A stretch of 7,980 bases of DNA from Victivallales bacterium (GTDB taxonomy: Bacteria > Verrucomicrobiota > Lentisphaeria > Oligosphaerales > Oligosphaeraceae): positions 1-7,980 of the forward strand of contig JAFRLP010000114.1 in assembly GCA_017431185.1 (NCBI GenBank), in the 5' to 3' direction. How positions within the stretch are numbered: the first letter of the stretch is position 1; each line of letters opens with the position of its first letter. Below are positions 1 through 5,304 of the stretch, in pieces. The notes beneath the pieces were generated by a model. That model searched no databases and was not told the DNA's origin. It worked only from the letters and a program-made list of their open reading frames with translations. The translations under genes were made by a program, and so were the position numbers.

Positions 1-530
1 GCACCAGCGTGGAATATGCAGGCGACGCCATGGATGACGCCATCATGCGCCATTTGAAGGAGAACCACAACCTCTCCATCGGCGAACTCACTGCAGAGCG
101 CATCAAAATCGAGATTGGCAGCGCCGTCCCCTTCGCGGATTTGGGCGAGGATGAGAAGACGATGGACGTCAGCGGGTTGCTTTTGCGGGCGCAAGGCGAC
201 AATCTGCCCTCCACAGTCACCATCACCAGCGAGGAAATCCGCCAGGCACTCCAAAAACCGCTGAGCGAAATCTCCGACGGCATCTCCAAGACACTGGCCG
301 CCTGCAAAGCGGAATTGGCTGGCGATTTGCCCGCCAACGGCATGACCATCACAGGCGGCGGCTCGCGAATCCGCGGACTCGACCTGATGCTCTCGCGGCG
401 CTTCAACATGCAAGTCCATCGGGACGAGACGCCGATGGAGGCCGTCACCCGAGGCGTCGGCACCATCATGCAGGAGTACAACATCTTTGCCCACCCACAG
501 GCCGACCTCGTAGGGGTCAATGTGGAATAA
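1..530 (+). CDS. mreB: Rod shape-determining protein MreB, C-terminal part (5' end outside window)
   Basis: Bacterial actin homologue that forms membrane-bound filaments and directs the elongasome for lateral wall synthesis. The reading frame is open from base 3 (Thr-Ser-Val-Glu-Tyr-Ala-Gly) and ends at TAA 528-530, giving about 176 residues, roughly the second half of a normal MreB of about 340-350 residues. The start of the visible part matches the MreB segment with GD-x-MD-x-AI (here AGDAMDDAIM), followed by the LxIGExTAERIKIEIGSA stretch that is highly characteristic of the family. Further on is the nucleotide-binding phosphate-2/adenosine region ITGGGSRIRGLD, then the terminal segment with TPMEAVTRGVGTIM. 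A GTG at base 9 lies inside the conserved domain and is not the true start. The usual partner mreC does not follow; a sugar isomerase starts 29 bp downstream. Identification is secure; MreB versus an Mbl-type paralogue cannot be separated from this half. Confidence 0.95.
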   Translation, partial: TSVEYAGDAMDDAIMRHLKENHNLSIGELTAERIKIEIGSAVPFADLGEDEKTMDVSGLLLRAQGDNLPSTVTITSEEIRQALQKPLSEISDGISKTLAACKAELAGDLPANGMTITGGGSRIRGLDLMLSRRFNMQVHRDETPMEAVTRGVGTIMQEYNIFAHPQADLVGVNVE

Positions 531-559
531 TTGTTTCTTTTCAACCAGGAGAGTTTCCC

Positions 560-1558
560 ATGTCACGTCCCGTCACGATTTTCACTGGCCAGTGGGCCGA
601 TTTGCCATTGGTGGATTTAGCCAAGAAAATGGGGGATTTCGGCTACGATGGATTGGAATTGGCCTGTTGGGGAGACCATTTTGATGTGTTTCAGGGTGCC
701 AAAAGCAAGGCGTACTGCAACAAAATCCGCAAGATTCTGGCGGACTACGGACTGAACTGCTGGGCAATCAGCAACCACCTGGCGGGTCAATTGACCCTGG
801 ACCCCGACGATGACGAGCGCACTGACGGTTTCGGCTCATTGCCCGAGCACTGCAACGGCAACGCCGACCTGAAGCGTGACTGGGCCATCAAGTCCATGAA
901 GGCTTCCGCCAAGGCCGCCGCCAACATGGGCGTCAAGGTGGTCAACGGCTTCACTGGTTCCCCCATCTGGCATCTGCTCTACAGTTTCCCGCCAGTCCCC
1001 CAGAAAACCATCGACCGAGGCTATGAATGGTTCGCCGAAATCTGGAATCCCATCCTGGACGAGTTCGACAAGTACGGCGTGCGATTCGCCTTGGAAGTCC
1101 ACCCGACCGAACTGGCGTTTGACCTCTACTCCTCCCAGCGCATTCTGGAGGCCATCGACCACCGTCCCGCCTTTGGCTTCAATTTCGACCCCAGCCACCT
1201 GATTTGGCAAGGAGTTGACCCCGTGGAGTTCCTGCGCGCCTTCCCCGACCGCATCTACCATGTCCATGTCAAAGACGCACAGGTCACTCTGGACGGACGC
1301 ACAGGCATCCTCTCCAGCCACATCAACTTCGGCGAGCCGCACCGCGGATGGGATTTCCGCAGTCCAGGACACGGAGACGCCAACTACGAGGAGATCATCC
1401 GCGAACTCAACCGCATCGGCTACAATGGTCCCCTTTCCGTGGAATGGGAAGACAGCGGAATGGACCGCGACTACGGCGCACAGGACGCCCTGGATTTCGT
1501 GCGTCGCGTCGATTTCCCTGCCTCGCAGACCGCCTTTGACGCGGCGTTCAACCACTAG
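560..1558 (+). CDS. Sugar phosphate isomerase/epimerase, xylose isomerase-like TIM barrel
   Basis: Cytoplasmic TIM-barrel protein of 332 residues in the AP-endonuclease-2/xylose isomerase-like superfamily (IolE, Hyi and tagatose/psicose epimerase relatives). These enzymes use a divalent metal to isomerise or epimerise sugars or sugar acids. Likely metal ligands lie at the expected barrel positions: Glu179 in FALEVHP, Asp210 with His213 in FNFDPSHL, His236 in HVHVKDA and Glu295 in LSVEWED. The GHGD segment at 270-273 also matches the family. The N-terminus (FTGQWADLPL..A.KM..FGYDGLEL) is the first barrel strand and helix. The start is supported by AGGAG at 547-551, 8 nt before the ATG. The next gene, a glycosidase-like protein, begins 14 bp after the stop, so the two are probably cotranscribed. 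The exact substrate cannot be told from sequence. A long antisense frame over this gene is a codon-bias shadow. Confidence 0.88.
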   Translation: MSRPVTIFTGQWADLPLVDLAKKMGDFGYDGLELACWGDHFDVFQGAKSKAYCNKIRKILADYGLNCWAISNHLAGQLTLDPDDDERTDGFGSLPEHCNGNADLKRDWAIKSMKASAKAAANMGVKVVNGFTGSPIWHLLYSFPPVPQKTIDRGYEWFAEIWNPILDEFDKYGVRFALEVHPTELAFDLYSSQRILEAIDHRPAFGFNFDPSHLIWQGVDPVEFLRAFPDRIYHVHVKDAQVTLDGRTGILSSHINFGEPHRGWDFRSPGHGDANYEEIIRELNRIGYNGPLSVEWEDSGMDRDYGAQDALDFVRRVDFPASQTAFDAAFNH

Positions 1559-1572
1559 TCCATGTATTTCCC

Positions 1573-3414
1573 ATGTCCCAGGCTCAGAGCCATCCCGCCG
1601 AACTGGTAGCCCGTCTGACAGAACTGCTTTTCGCGGCTCTGGAAGGCGGGCAGACGGCGGATAAGCCTGTATTGCCCTCCTTCAAATACAAGTACGAGCA
1701 GTTCTCCCCCCAGAAGTGGGAACTGACCACTCTGGAACGGGAGGAGAAGGCTGAGCTGGGCTATGATTTCTGCCAGGTGGCCTGGCGTTCGCCAGACCAC
1801 CTGCTGACCCTGCGCCTGGAATATCGAATCTACAACGATTTTCCCGTCGTGGAATGGCGTCCTGTCCTGCAGGCATCACCAGGCACCAGCACAGGACTGG
1901 TCGAGCAGTTCCGCAGCCTCTCCCTTGACTTGCCTCTGGATGCACCGCAGGAAGTCACCGTGCGCCGCCATCTGGGATGCCAGGGAGGCCCCGATGATTT
2001 CCAGCCCCTCCCCGTCACGCTCAAGCCCCGTCCTCCCCTGGACAGCCTGACTCTGGACAACGCAGATTCCCGTTCCGCCGCAGTCTGGTTGCCGTATTTC
2101 GGCGTGGACATTGGAGACCGCCACGGATTCAGCGTTGGAATAGGCTGGCCCTGCGCCTGGAGCGCCGAATGCCGACTGCGAGGAGACACCCTTCATCTTG
2201 ACGCGGGGCTTCGACAATCCCATTTCCGTCTCAAGGCCAATGAATCCGTCGCCCTTCCCTCCATCTTCCTGATGCTGCGCGATGACATGACGCAGGTTCA
2301 ATTCCAGAACCTGCACCGCCAGTTCATCGGGAAACGGCAAGCCTCCTGGCAGGACAGACGGCAGACCTCTCCGCATTGTCCGGCTCTTCTGCGCTTCTTC
2401 CCGCCTGGCGTCTCCGAAGAACAGATTCTCCACATCATAAAGGAGACAGGCGCAAACTACGATGCATTCCTGCTGGAGGGCTTCTCCCCGCAGCAATACC
2501 GTTCCCTGGCTTCACACCTCTCTGGGCAAGAACAGAGACAACTCGTTCCGCGTCTGCCAGTCGGCATTGGTGACGCGGAACTGCGTGGCCTGCATCCCAA
2601 ATGTTTTCTGTCCACCAAAGAACGCGAGGCGTTTTTTCTGGATTTCGGGCAGCAGGCCGTCACTCAATGGGAATTGGGACGCTTCCGCGCATACGGAAAC
2701 TGCGGCGGATATTCGCCAATTCTGCCAGACAATGCCCTTCCCGCCCTGCAACAGTCAGATGAAGAAGACCGTCAAGGCATTGCGGAACTGCGCTACGCCT
2801 CTGGTCTGCTTGATCTTCTTCAGGGATTGTTTGTTCTGGGCGGACAGCAGGCACGTGTCCTATTGGACACACTGGACGCCAGACTCGACTTCACCACCAT
2901 CGCCGTCGCCCGTCTGGAACTGACCCGTTCCAGCCCCGCCACCGTGGAGGCGCTCAACCACCTGTCGGACTGGATTCCCCAGGCGGGGGACTGCGCCCTG
3001 CTGGCCAACGACACAGACCAGGAGATTCGTGCGAACCTTGTTCATGCGCTTTGGCCAGGACTGACGGTGTGCGCACCTGAATTCTTCCCCACGGACGAAA
3101 GGCAGTTGGCTGGAACGACCGCCGCCGTCAGCGGGGACGCGGAAAAATACGTGCTGCTGGACACGCCGGAAATCTTCGCCGTGCAGTTTCATCTACCCGA
3201 ACAGAAAGAGGGGACGGTCAGCATCCTGAACCGCTCCTCCAGGCGCCAGGCCGCCATTCTCAAATTGCAGGGCGTGACGCCCAGGGGAAACTACCTCCTC
3301 TCCCTTTTTCCTAGCCGAACTCAACAGGAGAACAAAGGCTCCGTATTGCGCCAGTTGGAGGTCAAACTCCTGCCTGGCCCGTCCTTGGTCTCTCTCCATT
3401 ATCGGCGAACCTAA
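1573..3414 (+). CDS. GH36 alpha-galactosidase-like protein, probably catalytically inactive
   Basis: A 613-residue protein that resembles bacterial GH36/melibiase-type alpha-galactosidases, without an obvious signal peptide. The N-terminal beta-sandwich is recognisable: a FPVVEWRPVL segment (90-99), HLGCQGGPDDFQPL (133-146), a WLPYFGVD...GFSVGIGWPCAWSA stretch (172-198), and the linker ending in FQNLHRQF (244-251). The barrel part is short and divergent, but DRQGIAELRY (399-408) matches the family's DxQGxxExRxxxG segment. Judged from memory of the family, the nucleophile motif (YRQDFN-like) reads FRAYGN at 371-376, putting Tyr374 at the Asp position. The acid/base motif (WRSD-like) reads LTRSS at 450-454, putting Ser454 at the Asp position. 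The protein is also shorter than typical members (about 700 residues or more). I infer a pseudo-enzyme or carbohydrate-binding/regulatory protein, or a changed mechanism. No Shine-Dalgarno precedes the ATG; an earlier ATG at 1562 is out of frame. It is probably translated together with the isomerase 14 bp upstream. Confidence 0.65.
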   Translation: MSQAQSHPAELVARLTELLFAALEGGQTADKPVLPSFKYKYEQFSPQKWELTTLEREEKAELGYDFCQVAWRSPDHLLTLRLEYRIYNDFPVVEWRPVLQASPGTSTGLVEQFRSLSLDLPLDAPQEVTVRRHLGCQGGPDDFQPLPVTLKPRPPLDSLTLDNADSRSAAVWLPYFGVDIGDRHGFSVGIGWPCAWSAECRLRGDTLHLDAGLRQSHFRLKANESVALPSIFLMLRDDMTQVQFQNLHRQFIGKRQASWQDRRQTSPHCPALLRFFPPGVSEEQILHIIKETGANYDAFLLEGFSPQQYRSLASHLSGQEQRQLVPRLPVGIGDAELRGLHPKCFLSTKEREAFFLDFGQQAVTQWELGRFRAYGNCGGYSPILPDNALPALQQSDEEDRQGIAELRYASGLLDLLQGLFVLGGQQARVLLDTLDARLDFTTIAVARLELTRSSPATVEALNHLSDWIPQAGDCALLANDTDQEIRANLVHALWPGLTVCAPEFFPTDERQLAGTTAAVSGDAEKYVLLDTPEIFAVQFHLPEQKEGTVSILNRSSRRQAAILKLQGVTPRGNYLLSLFPSRTQQENKGSVLRQLEVKLLPGPSLVSLHYRRT

Positions 3415-3439
3415 AAAACTCACACCACCCTCTTCAACT

Positions 3440-4435
3440 ATGCTTCTACTCACTGGCGGTGCCGGCCTGATTGGCAGTGCGGTTCTCTGGCGTCTCAATG
3501 AAATGGGACGGGACGACATCGTGGTCGTTGACCATCTCGCCACTGGTGAAAAATGGCAGAATCTGCGCGCCCTACGCTTTCAGGACTATTTCGAGAAGGA
3601 CTCCTTTCGCGCCCTGATGCTGGAGGGAAAATTCGAGCACAAGTTTGACGCAATCATCCATCTTGGCGCCTGTTCCGACACCACCGAGGCCGATGCCTCC
3701 TACCTGGCGAGCAACAACTTCGCATACGGGAAAATGGTTGCCGAATACGCGGCCCGCAATGGCGCGCGTGTCGTCTATGCCTCCAGCGCCGCGACATACG
3801 GAGACGGCGAAAATGGCTTCAAGGATGACGAGGAGACCATCTTCCAACTCCGCCCCCTGAATAAGTACGGCTACAGCAAGCAGTTGTTTGACGAATGGCT
3901 CCGCCATCATGGCTGGCTCTGCCATAGACTGTCGGGCGGCGCCTCTTTTGTCGGGGTCAAGTACTCCAATGTGTACGGCCCCAACGAATACCATAAGGCG
4001 GGAATGCGCAGCATGGTGCTGCGCTCCTTCGAGCAAATCACCGCCGAAGGCAAAGTCCGACTCTTCAAATCCTACCGCTCTGAATACGGTGACGGCGAAC
4101 AGGTGCGGGATTTCCTCTACGTCAAGGACGCCGCTGACATGACCCTGTTCTTCCTGGACAAAGGCCGCGGCGCCTGCGGCCTCTACAATCTGGGCTTCGG
4201 AGCCACCCGCTCGTGGAACGACCTCGCCAAAGCCGCCTTTGCCGCCCTGGGCAAACCCTGCCGAATCGAATATATTGAGATGCCGGAAAACCTAAAAGGG
4301 CGCTATCAATACTACACTTGCCTGGATATCAGCAAACTGCGCAATGCGGGCTTCACACAGCCCCTGACCACTTTGGAGGACGCTGTTCAGGACTACGCCC
4401 AGTATTTCCTCCGCAACGGCCACCTCGGGGAATAA
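3440..4435 (+). CDS. hldD: ADP-L-glycero-D-manno-heptose 6-epimerase HldD
   Basis: Converts ADP-D-glycero-beta-D-manno-heptose to ADP-L-glycero-D-manno-heptose, the last cytoplasmic step before heptose enters the lipopolysaccharide inner core. At 331 residues it has the normal family length (about 310-330). It is an extended short-chain dehydrogenase/reductase: Rossmann motif GGAGLIG (6-12), HLGACSDTTE (74-83), Ser116 in ASSAATYGDG, the YxxxK pair Tyr143/Lys147 in NKYGYSK, and Lys186 in YNEYHKAGM-like context (NEYHKAGM), which corresponds to the second catalytic lysine of Escherichia coli HldD. The segments VKYSNVYGP, VRDFLYVKD and LKGRYQYYT are typical of HldD rather than GalE. The start is natural because family members begin at the first Rossmann strand (MIIVTGG in E. 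coli). The gene begins 25 bp after the glycosidase-like gene and has no Shine-Dalgarno; a pyrimidine-rich stretch precedes the ATG. Its partner hldE is not in the window. Confidence 0.95.
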   Translation: MLLLTGGAGLIGSAVLWRLNEMGRDDIVVVDHLATGEKWQNLRALRFQDYFEKDSFRALMLEGKFEHKFDAIIHLGACSDTTEADASYLASNNFAYGKMVAEYAARNGARVVYASSAATYGDGENGFKDDEETIFQLRPLNKYGYSKQLFDEWLRHHGWLCHRLSGGASFVGVKYSNVYGPNEYHKAGMRSMVLRSFEQITAEGKVRLFKSYRSEYGDGEQVRDFLYVKDAADMTLFFLDKGRGACGLYNLGFGATRSWNDLAKAAFAALGKPCRIEYIEMPENLKGRYQYYTCLDISKLRNAGFTQPLTTLEDAVQDYAQYFLRNGHLGE

Positions 4436-4446
4436 CGTAGGCGGTA

Positions 4447-4520
4447 TCCCCGCCGCCGGTGGTGCGTGGCGGCGGCGTCCCCGCTGCCGGTGGTGCGTGG
4501 CGGCGGCGTCCCCGCCGCCG
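4447..4520. repeat. GC-rich 31 bp tandem repeat, about 2.4 copies
   Basis: Copy 1 occupies 4447-4477, copy 2 4478-4508 and a partial third copy 4509-4520. Copies 1 and 2 differ at one base (CGCCGCCGG versus CGCTGCCGG). Each unit starts with TCCCCGC and ends with GTGGCGGCGGCG, so a unit can fold on itself (CCGCCGCC with GGCGGCGG around a 10-nt loop) or across the junction with the next unit. The array resembles short palindromic intergenic repeats of the REP type, though no family assignment is possible from this sequence alone. Confidence 0.9.
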
Positions 4521-4521
4521 C
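4500..4521. repeat. Strong hairpin at the end of the 31 bp repeat array
   Basis: GCGGCGGCG at 4500-4508 pairs perfectly with CGCCGCCGC at 4513-4521 around the four-base loop TCCC. The stem can extend three more pairs outward (4499-4522 as G-T, 4498-4523, 4497-4524). It lies 62 bp after the hldD stop codon, so it may end or protect the hldD transcript, but no run of T follows. Confidence 0.7.
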
Positions 4522-4566
4522 TACAGCCAATCCAGCGAATCCAATTGTGGCTTATGGTGCATGCGC

Positions 4567-4593
4567 GGTTCGCAAGGTCGGACCTTGCGAACC
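4567..4593. repeat. Perfect 13 bp inverted repeat with 1 nt centre
   Basis: The left arm 4567-4579 (GGTTCGCAAGGTC) is the exact reverse complement of the right arm 4581-4593 (GACCTTGCGAACC), with a single G between. As RNA it would form about a 12 bp stem with a three-base loop on either strand. It stands 25 bp downstream of the rubrerythrin stop on the minus strand and in the tail of hldD on the plus strand. Position and symmetry suit a bidirectional terminator-like or mRNA-stabilising structure, but neither side has a T tract. It could also be a dispersed palindromic repeat or a protein-binding site. Confidence 0.75.
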
Positions 4594-4618
4594 TTCAATT
4601 GCACAGAAAAACGCCCAA

Positions 4619-5155
4619 TCAGAAGTTATCAGGCTCCAATTGGAAATAAGCCTGCGGGTGCTTGCAGCAGGGGCAGAGTTCGGGGGCATTCTCGCCGACG
4701 TACACAAAACCGCAATTCCTGCACTCCCAGCGATTCTGTCCCTTGCGAACAAAGACCTCGCCCGATTCCAGATTGGCCAGCAGCTTGCGGTAGCGTTCCT
4801 CGTGACGCTTCTCCACCGAGCCGACCATGCGGAACTGCTCCGCCAACTCGGCGTACCCTTCCGCGGCGGCCTCCTCGGCGAAGCGTTTGTACATATCCGT
4901 CCACTCCTCATTTTCGCCAGCGGCGGCAGCCGCCAGGTTCTCCGCCGTGGTTCCGATGCCGTCAAGGGCCTTGAACCAGAGTTTCGCGTGCTCCTTCTCG
5001 TTCAACGCAGTCTCCTCAAAGACGGCGGCAATCTGCTCATAGCCATCCTTCTTGGCACGGCTGGCAAAGTAGTTGTACTTGTTGCGCGCCTGACTCTCTC
5101 CGGCAAAGGCAAAGGCCAGATTCTTCGCGGTCTTGGAATCTTTGTCAATGGACAT
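4619..5155 (-). CDS. rbr: Rubrerythrin
   Basis: Cytoplasmic non-haem iron peroxidase that reduces hydrogen peroxide and protects anaerobes and microaerophiles from oxidative stress, taking electrons through rubredoxin or related carriers. It has 178 residues. The ferritin-like four-helix domain (about 1-130) shows the diiron ligands: Glu20 in GESQARNKY, Glu53 and His56 in NEKEHAKLW, Glu81 and Glu84 in GENEEW, and Glu115 and His118 in EKRHEERY. The C-terminal rubredoxin-like domain carries the Cys4 iron site, Cys145/Cys148 (CRNCG) and Cys161/Cys164 (CPCC). I chose the ATG at 5155 because CTCCTT at 5163-5168 is a strong Shine-Dalgarno (AAGGAG on the minus strand) 7 nt upstream, and because the family starts just before the KGSKTAKNL-like segment (here KDSKTAKNL). 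A longer frame to 5233 has no such support. It converges with hldD and lies downstream of the nucleotidyltransferase-kinase gene, with its own promoter-like sequence. Confidence 0.95.
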   Translation of the reverse strand: MSIDKDSKTAKNLAFAFAGESQARNKYNYFASRAKKDGYEQIAAVFEETALNEKEHAKLWFKALDGIGTTAENLAAAAAGENEEWTDMYKRFAEEAAAEGYAELAEQFRMVGSVEKRHEERYRKLLANLESGEVFVRKGQNRWECRNCGFVYVGENAPELCPCCKHPQAYFQLEPDNF

Positions 5156-5162
5156 TACAGCA

Positions 5163-5168
5163 CTCCTT
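5163..5168 (-). promoter_or_regulatory. Ribosome binding site of rubrerythrin
   Basis: The minus strand reads AAGGAG here, 7 nt before the ATG at 5155. It decides the start codon of rubrerythrin, and it stands out because most other genes in the window have no recognisable Shine-Dalgarno. Confidence 0.85.
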
Positions 5169-5203
5169 GTTGTGTGGGTTTCACATTCGCCAACACGGAA
5201 ACA

Positions 5204-5226
5204 ATTCTGTCGACTACCAACAGAAT
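5204..5226. promoter_or_regulatory. Inverted repeat overlapping the rubrerythrin promoter, possible operator
   Basis: ATTCTGT at 5204-5210 and ACAGAAT at 5220-5226 are perfect inverted arms separated by 9 nt. The right arm overlaps the proposed -10 box (5224-5229), and the repeat spans the expected transcription start. This is a good geometry for a repressor site, which would fit oxidative-stress control of rubrerythrin. The half-site does not match a regulator motif that I can name with confidence, and 7 bp arms can occur by chance. Confidence 0.4.
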
Positions 5227-5251
5227 ATATCATTCAAAAACCTTTATGCAA
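5224..5251 (-). promoter_or_regulatory. Predicted sigma-70-type promoter of rubrerythrin
   Basis: On the minus strand TTGCAT (5251-5246, 4 of 6 to TTGACA) is followed after 16 nt by TATATT (5229-5224, 5 of 6 to TATAAT). Transcription would start near 5217, giving a leader of about 60 nt that contains the AAGGAG ribosome binding site. The AT-rich stretch contrasts with the GC-rich genes on both sides, which adds support. Rubrerythrin could still also be read from the upstream kinase gene, whose stop is about 150 bp away. Confidence 0.5.
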
Positions 5252-5304
5252 ATCCGCCACCACAACGTTTTTCTCTGCGATTCCGCACGCACTTTTCCGC
5301 CGTC

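Larger units (their letters stand above)
4436..4618. other. Convergent intergenic region with repeats
   Basis: This 183 bp gap separates hldD from the converging rubrerythrin gene and carries no credible gene. Its left half is a very GC-rich tandem repeat and its right half holds an unrelated perfect hairpin, both annotated separately. Open frames across it on the plus strand are low-complexity Gly/Ala/Arg/Pro and continue into the antisense of rubrerythrin, so I reject them as coding. The most likely functions are transcription termination for both strands or a dispersed repetitive element. No poly-T tract follows either hairpin on either strand, so a classic intrinsic terminator is not supported. 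Confidence 0.7.

Noticed and set aside
836..1555. Long antisense frame of 239 codons opposite the sugar isomerase
   Set aside because: It lies wholly opposite a well-supported gene with clear motifs, its translation shows no recognisable domain, and it has no ribosome binding site; it is a shadow of codon bias.
4447..4520. CRISPR-like repeats
   Set aside because: The copies are directly abutting, with no unique spacers, and no cas genes are present; it is a short tandem repeat.
4567..4593. Classic rho-independent terminator
   Set aside because: The stem is excellent, but neither strand has a run of T after it, so I annotate it as an inverted repeat.
5156..5233. Upstream extension of rubrerythrin by 26 residues to 5233
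   Set aside because: A strong AAGGAG sits 7 nt before the internal ATG at 5155, and the extension would be translated from the likely promoter and leader.
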